Below, piece after piece: positions 23,317 to 30,358 of a DNA stretch of 37,402 nt. Every line of letters begins with the position of its first letter. Position 1 is the stretch's first letter. The position numbers and the translations under genes are program-made. The notes beneath the pieces are model-generated. The model searched no databases. It saw only the letters and a list, made by a program, of their open reading frames with translations, and was not told the origin of the DNA. The DNA is from JBOGXF01 sp050694275 (GTDB taxonomy: Bacteria; Actinomycetota; CADDZG01; WHSQ01), in NCBI GenBank assembly GCA_050694275.1, contig JBOGXF010000102.1, positions 1 to 37,402 of the forward strand. The letters run 5' to 3'.

Positions 23317-24540
23317 ATGCTGACCGTCGAAGAGGCAAGAGAAAGAGTTCTCGCAGCGATCGATCCGCTTCCGGTGGTCGACGCTCTCGTCGGTGACGCT
23401 CACGGGCTCGTGCTTGCAGAGGATCTGATCGCACCTCACCCCCTTCCCCGCTTCGACAACTCGGCGATGGACGGCTATGCGGTGCGGGGCGAGGACGCAG
23501 GTTCCGCGTCGGAGGCGAACCCCGTCACGCTCGAGATCGTGGGAGAGGTGCGCGCCGGCGATCCGGGTGACCTCAAGATTCTGTCGGGGACCGCGGCACG
23601 CATCTACACCGGCGCGGCCCTGCCGGACGGCGCCGACGCGGTGGTCGCGGTCGAGCAGACGGACGAGGACGACGGCCGAGTCGTCGTGAAGGCGCCGACG
23701 CCCGCGGGCAATCACGTCCGGCCCGCGGGCGACGATCTCGCCGCCGGCGAGATCCTCGCGCGGGCCGGGTCCGAGCTGGGGCCGGGAGAGCTCGCCCTCC
23801 TGGCGTCCATGGGGCTTTCTCCGCTGCCGGTGCGGCGCGGGCCCAAGGTCGCGGTCCTCGTCACCGGCGACGAGCTCGTGCCGCCGGAGGCAACGCCGGC
23901 CCCGGGGCAGATCCGCGACTCGAATTCGGTCGCGCTGAGAACGCTGGTCCAAGAGGCGGGCGGAGAGGTCGTGACGTCTCCGGGCGTTCCCGACGAGCGG
24001 GAGGCCGTGGTCATCGCCTTCAGGCGGGCCGCTGAGATCTCCGATCTCGTGGTTTCCTCGGGGGGGGTCGCGGTCGGCAAGTACGACTTCGTCAAAGACG
24101 TCGTCGAGGAGCTCGGCCGCATCGACATGTGGCGCGTCGCGATGCAGCCGGGAAAACCGGTGGTGCTCGGAGCCGTCGGGACCACGCCCTTTCTCGGCCT
24201 CCCGGGCAACCCGGTGTCGATCCACGTCTCGTTCGAGCAGTTCGTGCGGCCGGCGATCCGCAAGATGCGTGGCTGCGCAAGTCTCATGCGCCCGACGCTC
24301 GAGGCCACTCTGACCGAGACCATTCAGAAGAAGCCCGGCCGGCTCCATTTCGTACGGGTCCGATTGAGCCCGTCGGCCGGCGGCTGGCGCGCGGCCCCCA
24401 CCGGCCCCCAGGGATCGCACATCCAGTCGAGCCTCGTCGACTGCCACGGCGTCGCGCGTTTCGAGCGCGACGAGACGGTGCTCGAAGCCGGCGCCACGGT
24501 CGTCGTCGAGGTGTGGCGCCTCCCCGGCGGTGATGAGTGA
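23317..24540 (+). CDS. molybdopterin molybdenumtransferase MoeA (possible Glp-type gephyrin homologue)
   Basis: The 407-residue protein has the full MoeA domain order. The N-terminal region carries HPLPRFDNSAMDGYAVRGEDA, the linker domain has GTAARIYTGAALPDGADAVV, the central MPT-binding domain has VAVLVTGDEL and GLPGNPVSIHVSFEQFVRPAI, and the C-terminal domain IV ends in TVVVEVWRLPGG. It inserts molybdate into adenylylated molybdopterin. In actinobacteria a MoeA/gephyrin-like protein (Glp) near galU also binds FtsZ and a membrane receptor (GlpR/SepX); a candidate receptor lies at 28288, so that second role is possible but unproven. The stop overlaps the moaC ATG by one base. Confidence 0.93.
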   Translation: MLTVEEARERVLAAIDPLPVVDALVGDAHGLVLAEDLIAPHPLPRFDNSAMDGYAVRGEDAGSASEANPVTLEIVGEVRAGDPGDLKILSGTAARIYTGAALPDGADAVVAVEQTDEDDGRVVVKAPTPAGNHVRPAGDDLAAGEILARAGSELGPGELALLASMGLSPLPVRRGPKVAVLVTGDELVPPEATPAPGQIRDSNSVALRTLVQEAGGEVVTSPGVPDEREAVVIAFRRAAEISDLVVSSGGVAVGKYDFVKDVVEELGRIDMWRVAMQPGKPVVLGAVGTTPFLGLPGNPVSIHVSFEQFVRPAIRKMRGCASLMRPTLEATLTETIQKKPGRLHFVRVRLSPSAGGWRAAPTGPQGSHIQSSLVDCHGVARFERDETVLEAGATVVVEVWRLPGGDE

Positions 24541-25001
24541 TGGACGCGCGGCATCCCGAGAGTGAGTCGAAGATGGTCGACGTCACCAAGAAGGAGATCA
24601 CCTCGCGCGAGGCGGTGGCCGCCTGTCTCGTGCACATGAGCCCACCGACCCGGGACCTCGTGCTCGAGCGAGAACTCGACAAGGGAGATGCCCTCGAGGT
24701 CGCCCGGATCGCGGGAATCATGGGGGCCAAGCGGACGTCGGAGCTCATCCCCCTGTGTCACCCGATCTCCATCGGCGCCGTCGAGATCGCCTTCGAGCCG
24801 GACGAGGAAGGAATCGGCGTGATCGCCACCGTCCGCACCGCCGAGCGAACCGGGGTCGAGATGGAGGCGATGACCGCGGTCGCGGTCGCGGCCCTCACCA
24901 TCTACGACATGGTTAAGGGGACCGAGCGAGGCGTCGCGGTCTCGGAGCTCAGGCTCTTGCGCAAGTCGGGCGGGCGCTCCGGCACCTGGATCCGCCCCTG
25001 A
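24540..25001 (+). CDS. cyclic pyranopterin monophosphate synthase MoaC
   Basis: The 153-residue product has the complete MoaC pattern: MVDVTKKEITSREAVA near the start, then MGAKRTSELIPLCHPI (active-site Lys and His region), RTGVEMEAMTAVAVAALTIYDMVKG, and the ending LLRKSGGRSGTW. It rearranges 3',8-cyclo-GTP into cyclic pyranopterin monophosphate, the first committed intermediate of molybdenum cofactor synthesis. The ATG overlaps the moeA stop (TGATG), so the two are translationally coupled; an in-frame GTG at 24537 is possible. MoaA, which feeds MoaC, is not in the window. Confidence 0.95.
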   Translation: MDARHPESESKMVDVTKKEITSREAVAACLVHMSPPTRDLVLERELDKGDALEVARIAGIMGAKRTSELIPLCHPISIGAVEIAFEPDEEGIGVIATVRTAERTGVEMEAMTAVAVAALTIYDMVKGTERGVAVSELRLLRKSGGRSGTWIRP

Positions 25002-25006
25002 CTGGG

Positions 25007-25057
25007 TGCCGAGTGGTCGCCACGCGCCCTGTGAGGGCGTCTCACGACCACTCGCCG
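25007..25057 (+). repeat. 51-bp dispersed palindromic element, copy 2
   Basis: This copy aligns without gaps to 10649-10699 (about 42 of 51 identical). Arms are CGAGTGGTCG at 25010-25019 and its complement at 25045-25054; the centre again holds a CGCCCT/AGGGCG hairpin followed by GTCT. It lies 5 bases after the moaC stop and 6 bases before the end of the convergent DUF4177 gene, so it may also end both transcripts. A weaker outer pairing TGACTG/CAGTCA at 24999-25004 and 25061-25066 extends the palindrome. Confidence 0.85.
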
Positions 25058-25063
25058 GGTCAG

Positions 25064-25225
25064 TCAGGAGGAGCCGGACTCCTTCGGTCGCTTGAGGAAC
25101 GCGGTCATCCCGGTCGCCTGGCTCTCGAGCACCTGGACCAGCTCCCAGCCCTCCTCGCCCCACTGATTGAGGATCTCTTGCAGCGAATGCGAGATCAGAG
25201 GAACGGTCGTGTACTCCCACTTCAT
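25064..25225 (-). CDS. small DUF4177-like protein
   Basis: This 53-residue product (KWEYTTVPLISHSLQEILNQWGEEGWELVQVLESQATGMTAFLKRPKESG) follows the DUF4177 pattern: a first strand with W-E-Y, a helix ending in WGxEGWELV, and a last strand with FLKRP. Family members are small alpha/beta proteins of unknown function. ATG 25225 has GGGAGG upstream (minus strand). The frame stays open far upstream but that part is antisense to other genes. It is divergent from the DUF192 gene. Confidence 0.75.
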   Translation of the reverse strand: MKWEYTTVPLISHSLQEILNQWGEEGWELVQVLESQATGMTAFLKRPKESGSS

Positions 25226-25282
25226 GCTTGCCTCCCATTGCCTTCGAGTGGATTCGTCGGCGCGTCGTTCTAACGTATTCCC

Positions 25283-25669
25283 GTGCCAGGCGCCACCCTT
25301 CAATCGCCAACCGGAGACGTGCTCGCTCACGCTCTCGAATGGGCCCGCACCGTGCCCCGGCGCATGCGCGGTCTGATCGGCCGGGCGCCGCCGCTTGCCC
25401 CCGGTCATGCCCTGGTGATCGAGCGCGCGTCGCAGGTTCACACCTTCGGGGTGAGAGGACCCATCGACGTCGTCTTCTGTGACGAAGACTGGGTTGTCAG
25501 GCACATCGTGCGATCGATGCCTCCGAACCGCGTCAGCCGCCGGGTGGCGCGGTGCCGCTACGTGGTGGAGCTGCCCGGCGGAACCGTCCGTTCTCTCGAC
25601 GACGGGGACCGACTGATCTTGCGGATCGTCGGCGGGCCGGGGCCTCAGTCCAAGCCCAGCGACCGGTAA
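25283..25669 (+). CDS. DUF192 family protein
   Basis: The 128-residue product has the DUF192 core: ARTVPRRMRGLIGRAPPLAPGHALVIERASQVHTFGVRGPIDVVFCDEDWVVRHIVRSMPPNRVS, ending in a VVELPGGTV strand. The MRGLM-type segment and the H-T/M-x-F-x-x-x-x-D line are typical. Most bacterial members have a signal peptide or anchor, but this one starts directly with the core and seems cytoplasmic. Function is unknown for the family. GTG 25283 is the start. Its last 25 bases overlap the 3' end of the convergent flavin reductase gene. Confidence 0.8.
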   Translation: MPGATLQSPTGDVLAHALEWARTVPRRMRGLIGRAPPLAPGHALVIERASQVHTFGVRGPIDVVFCDEDWVVRHIVRSMPPNRVSRRVARCRYVVELPGGTVRSLDDGDRLILRIVGGPGPQSKPSDR

Positions 25670-26121
25670 GACTTGTCGAAGTAGACGAGGGGATCGCCGG
25701 AGCGTCCCGCGCATGCGATCACCTCGCCCACGACCACGTCGTGATCGCCGGCTTCGATCGCGCGCTCGACGCGGCACTCGATCCACGCGAGGGACTCTTC
25801 GAGCAACGGAGCTCCGGTGGATCCGAATCCGTGGGGCAGCTCTTCGAACGGCTTCTTGCCGGTTTGAGCGAACGCCCGCGCGGCTTCCTCTTGGTGAGCC
25901 GCTAAGACGTTGACCGCGAACGTGCCGACCTCGAGAAGAAGCTCTCTGGTCCGAGAAGACTTGTCGAGACAAACGAGGATGAGCGGTGGCTCCAGGGAGA
26001 CCGAGGCGAACGCCGACGCGGTCATACCGTGAAGAGTGCCCTCGACCGCGACGGTCACGATGGTGATGCCGCTGGGGAACTTCGCGAGCGCGTTCTTGAA
26101 TTCCGCCCGATCGACCGACAC
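25645..26121 (-). CDS. flavin reductase-like (FMN-binding split-barrel) protein
   Basis: The 158-residue protein has the flavin-reductase-domain pattern: FKNALAKFPSGITIVTVAVEGTLHGMTASAFASVSLEPPLILVCLDKSSRT (FMN-binding strand), FAVNVLAAHQEEAARAFA, and the ending LVYFDKSYRSLG. These enzymes (HpaC/ActVB-like) use NAD(P)H to reduce FMN or FAD for a partner monooxygenase. The likely partner is not adjacent; the luciferase-like protein at 34207 is a distant possibility. GTG 26121 follows the 65-residue gene by 12 bases. It is the last gene of a minus-strand run beginning at pepA. Confidence 0.88.
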   Translation of the reverse strand: MSVDRAEFKNALAKFPSGITIVTVAVEGTLHGMTASAFASVSLEPPLILVCLDKSSRTRELLLEVGTFAVNVLAAHQEEAARAFAQTGKKPFEELPHGFGSTGAPLLEESLAWIECRVERAIEAGDHDVVVGEVIACAGRSGDPLVYFDKSYRSLGLD

Positions 26122-26133
26122 TACTTCTTCACT

Positions 26134-26331
26134 TCAGGGCAACTCGTCGAAGCCGGTCTGGAAGGTCTCCTCGGGCAGAAACAGCCAAAAGCCGGGGACG
26201 TCGCCGACCCGTTCCGACACGAAGCGCAGGGCGTCGATCCGGGGGCCCGAACCGGCGCCGTTGACCTTGAGCGCCCCGCGCCGCTCGAGCTCCTCGACCA
26301 GGTCCTGAGTTGGATGGCCTTCGATCTCCAT
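26134..26331 (-). CDS. small hypothetical protein, 65 residues
   Basis: The product has an N-terminal helix (GHPTQDLVEELERRGALKVNG) and a C-terminal RFVSERVGDVPGFWLFLPEETFQTGFDELP. No domain is recognised. Real gene status is supported by tight packing, 11 bases after the upstream gene and 12 before flavin reductase, and by clear protein-like composition compared with other frames. The conserved-looking WLFLPEE...TGFDE ending suggests a small family. Function unknown. Confidence 0.55.
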   Translation of the reverse strand: MEIEGHPTQDLVEELERRGALKVNGAGSGPRIDALRFVSERVGDVPGFWLFLPEETFQTGFDELP

Positions 26332-26342
26332 GACGGGGGAGT

Positions 26343-26615
26343 CTATTGCGCTTCCTTCTCCCGCTCGTGGCGAGCCGCCCGGCGCGGATAGGTGTCACGC
26401 GCGGCAGAGAACACGGCAATCGATGAGAACGCCATGAACGCGACCGCGCACAGAAAGACGGCTGCGATCAGAAATCTCCCGGTGTCGTCGGGCCATCTCA
26501 CGGTGACAAATGCAAGCGTGGCCACGGTACCGAGGAGGGCCGATATCGCCATGCCCGCAATCCCGATCCCGTGCGCCCGGCTCGGCCGGGCGACCGCGGG
26601 CGGAGACGCCTCCAC
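26343..26615 (-). CDS. small membrane protein with two transmembrane segments
   Basis: The 90-residue protein has two hydrophobic helices at about residues 16-38 and 46-70 (GIAGMAISALLGTVATLAFVTV and FLIAAVFLCAVAFMAFSSIAVF), with polar basic ends. No family is recognised. GTG 26615 has GAAGG 6 bases upstream on the minus strand. It lies 53 bases after pepA and 11 before the 65-residue gene, in a likely operon. Confidence 0.6.
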   Translation of the reverse strand: MEASPPAVARPSRAHGIGIAGMAISALLGTVATLAFVTVRWPDDTGRFLIAAVFLCAVAFMAFSSIAVFSAARDTYPRRAARHEREKEAQ

Positions 26616-26668
26616 CGGATCCCTTCCAAGAGGGACGACGTTCTCGTCGCGTCTCTCGTCGCCCCGGG

Positions 26669-28135
26669 TCAGCGGCTTCTTCCTTCCAGAAACGCGAGCA
26701 ACGTGCGGGTTCCGACGCCGGTGCCCCCCTTGACGTTCTCGTCGTAGTCACCGTCGGCGCGTGAGGGTCCGGCGATGTCGAGGTGCGCCCAGGGGACACC
26801 GTCCTTCAGGAAATCCCGGATGAACAGCGCCCCGTTGATCGCGCCGCCCCATCTCGGGCCGGTGTTCTTGATGTCGGCGATCTCCGAGTCGAGGTCGGTT
26901 CGATAGTCGTCGTAGAGAGGCATCGGCCAGACGCGCTCTCCCGCCCTCGCGGCGGCGACCGCGATCTCGTCGCGCAGCCCGTCGTCGTTGCAGAAAAGGC
27001 CGGTCGCTTTCTTTCCGAGGGCGACCATGATGGCACCTGTCAGGGTTGCGACGTCGATGATCGCGTCCGGCTCTTGCTCGCACGCGAACGCGACCGCGTC
27101 GGCGAGCACCAGCCGGCCTTCCGCGTCCGTGTTGAGCACCTCGGACGTGCGCCCCCCATAGTGCTTGATCACATCGCCGGGCTTGATCGCGTTGCCACCG
27201 GGCATGTTCTCGGTGGCCGGAACGAGGGCCAGAACCTCAACCCCGACACCCAGCCGGGCGAGCGCGCTCATCGCGCCGATAACCGCGGCCGCCCCGGCCA
27301 TATCGGTCTTCATCGTCTCCATGTTCTTCGCGTCCTTGAGGGAGAGACCGCCGGAGTCGAACGTGATGCCCTTGCCGACGAGGACGACCTTTCCCTTCGG
27401 AGACGCCGGCGCGTACCGGAGCTGGATCAGCCGGGGTGGTTTGTTCGAGCCCTGGTTGACCCCGAGAATCCCGCCGAAGCCGCGCTCGCCGAGAGCGTTC
27501 TCGTCGTAGACGGTGCACTCGAGCCCGGACGTGGCCGCCATCTCCGTCGCCATGCTCGCGAGCAGCTCCGGCGTGAGCGTCGATGCCGGTTCGTTCGTGA
27601 GGTCGCGCGCGAGCCAGGTCGCCTCGGCGATCGCGGTCGCGCGGTCGAGTTCCTCGGCATCCGGATTCCCGAGCATCAGAATCCGCTCGAGCTTTGCCGG
27701 CTTGGGGTCGGACTTGTACGCGACGAAGCGATAGCAGCCCAACAGCAACCCCTCACCGACCGCGCCGGCGCCCCCGCCCCCTGAGATCGCCTCGTGGATG
27801 TTGGTCGCCACGACGCCTCGATCCGACAGTCGCCGTCCGGCGACGCCGGCCGCCCTCCGAAGCGCGGTGGCGTCGAGATCGGAGCTCCCCCCGAGCCCGA
27901 CGACCGCGACGGACTTCGCGGAGATCCTCTGCTGGATCGGCACGATCGTGAGGTCGCCGATCTTGGCCTTGAAGCCGACGTCCCTTAGGTGCTCGGACAA
28001 CAGCCCATCGAGCATTCCATCGATTCGGTCGTCTACCAGGGAGCCGGACTGGTCACCGGTGACAGCTCCGACGAGCAGCGCGTCGCACGACACCTGGTCG
28101 AGAGCCTCGTCGCTGCGCACAAGCTGAGGTGGCAT
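26669..28135 (-). CDS. leucyl aminopeptidase PepA (M17)
   Basis: The 488-residue protein has the two-domain M17 layout: a variable N-terminal domain, then a C-terminal catalytic domain. The zinc-binding sequences VGKGITFDSGGLSLK, METMKTDMAGAAAVIGAM and VLNTDAEGRLVLADAV (family signature) are intact. The enzyme is a cytosolic, hexameric, metal-dependent aminopeptidase that removes N-terminal residues, and homologues also cleave Cys-Gly. ATG 28135 has AAGGAG upstream (minus strand), so the further upstream in-frame start at 28168 is rejected. It is divergent from the SepX/GlpR-like gene. Confidence 0.95.
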   Translation of the reverse strand: MPPQLVRSDEALDQVSCDALLVGAVTGDQSGSLVDDRIDGMLDGLLSEHLRDVGFKAKIGDLTIVPIQQRISAKSVAVVGLGGSSDLDATALRRAAGVAGRRLSDRGVVATNIHEAISGGGGAGAVGEGLLLGCYRFVAYKSDPKPAKLERILMLGNPDAEELDRATAIAEATWLARDLTNEPASTLTPELLASMATEMAATSGLECTVYDENALGERGFGGILGVNQGSNKPPRLIQLRYAPASPKGKVVLVGKGITFDSGGLSLKDAKNMETMKTDMAGAAAVIGAMSALARLGVGVEVLALVPATENMPGGNAIKPGDVIKHYGGRTSEVLNTDAEGRLVLADAVAFACEQEPDAIIDVATLTGAIMVALGKKATGLFCNDDGLRDEIAVAAARAGERVWPMPLYDDYRTDLDSEIADIKNTGPRWGGAINGALFIRDFLKDGVPWAHLDIAGPSRADGDYDENVKGGTGVGTRTLLAFLEGRSR

Positions 28136-28287
28136 CCACGCTCCTTCGTTCGGGTGTTGTCGCCTCATCGTCGCCGCGCGAAATCCACGGTTTTCCGGGG
28201 GCGGCGCGCTACCGTGACCCTAACCCGGGGGATCAGCGCCGACCCCCGGCCCCCGAAGCGTTTGGGCCAAGGCCAGGAGAGCGCCGC

Positions 28288-28761
28288 TTGACGATCTTGT
28301 TCTTGCTGTTGCTGGGGGCCGCTTGGGCCATGGTGTTCCTGCCCGCCGTTCTGCGGGCCCGGCAAGCGACTCCGCTTTCGAGCGCCGAGAGATTCAAGCG
28401 CCGCATGCAGCTCATCGCTCCGCGCGCGTCGAGGACCGGCCGCTGGGTCGTGGTGCCTGAGCCCTACGAGCGGATTGCGCGATCGTCGTTCCGCAGGGGA
28501 CAGCGGCGTCGGGCCCGAATCCTCGTCTTCCTCGGTGTTTCGGCTTCCCTCTCGGGAATGGTCGCGGTCGCGGTCGGGGGACCGATGTGGGAGGTGCACC
28601 TTCTTCTGCTCACATCGTTGTGCGTCTACGTCACCCTCCTCCTCGAGGCCAAGCGAAGGCGCCTCGAGCGCTCGGCCAAGGTGCATTCGCTCCAGAGGGC
28701 GCGCGCGCGACACGAGCGCATGCGGGATGCCCGTGGATTCACCGCTACCGCAGACCTTTAG
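28288..28761 (+). CDS. SepX/GlpR-like actinobacterial membrane protein
   Basis: The 157-residue product has an N-terminal helix beginning right at the start (TILFLLLLGAAWAMVFLPAVLRAR), a basic polar stretch, two further membrane helices around residues 76-120 and a basic C-terminal helix. The opening hydrophobic stretch with W...FLP, followed by an Arg-rich region, is like the SepX/GlpR family of actinobacteria, a membrane partner of the MoeA-like Glp and of FtsZ. MoeA lies 4 kb upstream here. Similarity is from layout and motif only and short; a plain unrelated membrane protein is the alternative. TTG 28288 follows AGGAG at 28275-28279. Confidence 0.5.
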   Translation: MTILFLLLLGAAWAMVFLPAVLRARQATPLSSAERFKRRMQLIAPRASRTGRWVVVPEPYERIARSSFRRGQRRRARILVFLGVSASLSGMVAVAVGGPMWEVHLLLLTSLCVYVTLLLEAKRRRLERSAKVHSLQRARARHERMRDARGFTATADL

Positions 28762-28946
28762 GGCCCGCCGGGAAATAACTCAGGCGATTCCAACGGCCAT
28801 CGCCGCCACTGGCTGCGTCGTCCTCCGCTCGACGCACGCTCCGAGTGCGCCTCGGTCGTCCTCCTTGCCATTGACGCCGCTGGCTCGCCGGAATCGCGCT
28901 TCTTATCCTCCCGGCGGACCCTCTGACCAACCGGTAGTCTGCGCCC
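28762..28946. other. intergenic region before the translin gene
   Basis: About 185 bases lie between the SepX/GlpR-like and translin genes. Several CGTCGTCC repeats occur (around 28818 and 28853), but there is no clear hairpin or gene. A promoter for the downstream gene may be here. Confidence 0.4.
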
Positions 28947-29579
28947 GTGGACCTCTCTGAGATCGCCGGTCGCCTGCGTGAAGAGCTCGACGCGAAGACG
29001 AGCGCGCGCGAGCGGGGCATGACTGAGAGTCGCAACGCAATCCGCTCGTGCGGAAACGCCATTCGCGCGATGCACCGTTACGAGGTCGACGTCGCCACCA
29101 AGCTCCTTGACGAGGCGCAGTCCCAGCTCGACGCCGCCCGGGATGCGCTCCACGATCATGCCGACATCCTCAACGCCGGGTTCGTCCACGACGCCGAGAA
29201 GGAGCTCGCCGAGGCGCGCCTCACTTTCGCCATGACGACCGGCGCTCCGTTTCCCACCCCCGAGGAGCTCGACCTTCCGCCCCAGGCGTTTCTCAAGGGC
29301 ATGGCGGAGGCGATCGGCGAGCTGCGCCGGCACATCCTCGATCTCATGCGTCACGGCGAGCTGAAGCGGTGTGAGGAGCTGCTGGGGGCGATGGACGACA
29401 TGTATTACGTGCTCGTCTCGATGGATTACCCGGACGGCATCACGTTCGGGCTCAGGAGGCTCACTGACGTCGCCCGCTCGATCATCGAGCGCACGAGGGG
29501 GGACTTCACGACCTCGACCATCCAGAACGCCCTGCGCACCGCGCTCGAGGAACACGCCACCTATCTCGAGGGCCGCTAG
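28947..29579 (+). CDS. translin family protein
   Basis: The 210-residue all-helical protein fits translin by its C-terminal two thirds. FVHDAEKELAEARLTFAMTTGAPFPTPEELDLPPQAFLKGMAEAIGELRRHILDLMRHGE carries the GELRR-(I/V)LD motif. LLGAMDDMYYVLVSMDYPDGITFGLRRLTDVARSIIERTRGDF is close to eukaryotic and archaeal translin in the DYPD...LRR...D...E+TRGD segment, where RNA/DNA-contacting basic residues lie. Translin forms an octameric RNA/DNA-binding barrel and with TRAX an endoribonuclease (C3PO). This chain lacks an obvious TRAX catalytic acidic triad, so a nucleic-acid-binding role is likelier. Start GTG 28947. It ends 18 bases before the tRNA-Ala gene. Confidence 0.75.
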   Translation: MDLSEIAGRLREELDAKTSARERGMTESRNAIRSCGNAIRAMHRYEVDVATKLLDEAQSQLDAARDALHDHADILNAGFVHDAEKELAEARLTFAMTTGAPFPTPEELDLPPQAFLKGMAEAIGELRRHILDLMRHGELKRCEELLGAMDDMYYVLVSMDYPDGITFGLRRLTDVARSIIERTRGDFTTSTIQNALRTALEEHATYLEGR

Positions 29580-29597
29580 CCTTACTATCTAGGCCTT

Positions 29598-29670
29598 GGG
29601 CCAGTAGCTCAGTTGGTAGAGCGCACCCCTCGCACGGGTGAGGTCAGGGGTTCAACTCCCCTCTGGTCCA
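29598..29670 (+). tRNA. tRNA-Ala (CGC anticodon)
   Basis: A complete cloverleaf can be drawn. The acceptor stem is GGGCCAG/CTGGTCC (29598-29604 with 29663-29669), containing the G3-U70 pair that marks alanine tRNAs. The D arm is GCTC/GAGC, the anticodon stem CACCC/GGGTG with loop CTCGCAC (anticodon CGC at 29631-29633), the T stem AGGGG/CCCCT around TTCAACT, and the discriminator A at 29670. No CCA is encoded. It reads GCG codons. Confidence 0.97.
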
Positions 29671-29711
29671 CAAACAAACAACTAATTCGAGCAAGCTCCG
29701 GCTAGGCGTTG

Positions 29712-29912
29712 TCAACCCGCCCTACGTTTGGCGATCAGTTCTCGGATGGCTGGGAGGAGATCCCTGGGCACTTCCAGCACAGTACGGCTAGCCGTGTCAT
29801 AGCGGTCTTCGTCCTCAGCGACTGCCTCCTCGTCTGTTTGCTGCTCGTAGTGGTCGAGGACTCGACGCACTCGTCCCTCGTCCCAGCCCGGCGGGTATCT
29901 GTTCTTGCTCAT
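29712..29912 (-). CDS. putative antitoxin of a two-gene toxin-antitoxin-like pair
   Basis: The 66-residue product (MSKNRYPPGWDEGRVRRVLDHYEQQTDEEAVAEDEDRYDTASRTVLEVPRDLLPAIRELIAKRRAG) is acidic in the middle and basic at the ends, with a final strand-helix VLEVPRDLLPAIRELIAKR. This resembles small antitoxins that bind a RelE/BrnT-type toxin. Its ATG overlaps the stop of the upstream gene by 4 bases, and AAGGAG lies before it. Function is inferred from size, charge and pairing only. Confidence 0.5.
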   Translation of the reverse strand: MSKNRYPPGWDEGRVRRVLDHYEQQTDEEAVAEDEDRYDTASRTVLEVPRDLLPAIRELIAKRRAG

Positions 29913-30187
29913 CGTCTTCTCCTTAGTCTACGGCGCAATGCCTTGAGCGCCTTCGGTCCGAGGTCATAGGCGGTGAGCACGAATATCGCATCCAGGTCTC
30001 GTTCCGGCACGTAGATAATCCGGATAAAACGGCCTGCCGCAGTCTGGCCGATCGCTACTCGAGTCCCCTCCGCGCCGCTCCGATCTTCGAGTGGGCCCCT
30101 GAGAACCTCCTCGACTTCTGCCTCAGTGACATGATGTTTGTGGATGTGCGGCTCGTCGGACTCATCCAAGTAGAAACGAATGTCCAC
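29909..30187 (-). CDS. putative BrnT/DUF4258-like toxin
   Basis: The 92-residue product runs from an opening strand (IRFYLDES), through HIHKHHVTEAEVEEVLRGPLEDRS (a helix with histidine-rich start), to RVAIGQTAAGRFIRIIYVPERDLDAIFVLTAYDLGPKALKALRRRLRRRR. The GxTxxGR-(I/V)(I/V)(Y)VP ... (V)LTAYDL segment is as in DUF4258/BrnT-like RelE-superfamily ribonucleases. The basic C-terminus could bind RNA. The toxin-first gene order with 4-base overlap matches brnTA-like modules. GTG 30187 is the start. It lies beside the tRNA-Ala gene. A non-toxin function is possible. Confidence 0.55.
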   Translation of the reverse strand: MDIRFYLDESDEPHIHKHHVTEAEVEEVLRGPLEDRSGAEGTRVAIGQTAAGRFIRIIYVPERDLDAIFVLTAYDLGPKALKALRRRLRRRR

Positions 30188-30297
30188 GATTGGATTCTAG
30201 GGACGGCCACCGACAGATCAGTCGAGTTGGCTCGACCTCATCTTCGTGTCCACGTCGCCTCCTACGCTCTTGGCCGCTGGCGAGGGAGCGGGTCATA

Positions 30298-30334
30298 AGA
30301 GCAACGGGGAGGACCAAATGGCCCTCCCCGCTCT
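30298..30334. terminator. strong hairpin between the toxin pair and a broken gene
   Basis: AGAG and CGGGGAGG (30305-30312) pair with CCTCCCCG (30323-30330) and CTCT, with an inner CC/GG pairing around AAAT. It lies downstream of the minus-strand remnant at 30359-30625 and could be its terminator. There is no T-run of more than two. Confidence 0.55.
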
Positions 30335-30358
30335 CGGGTCCCGTCCGGGGCCCGATTT

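Noticed and set aside
22471..24447. Minus-strand frame of about 650 codons opposite galU and moeA
   Set aside because: Antisense to two well-recognised genes and without any domain or ribosome binding site.
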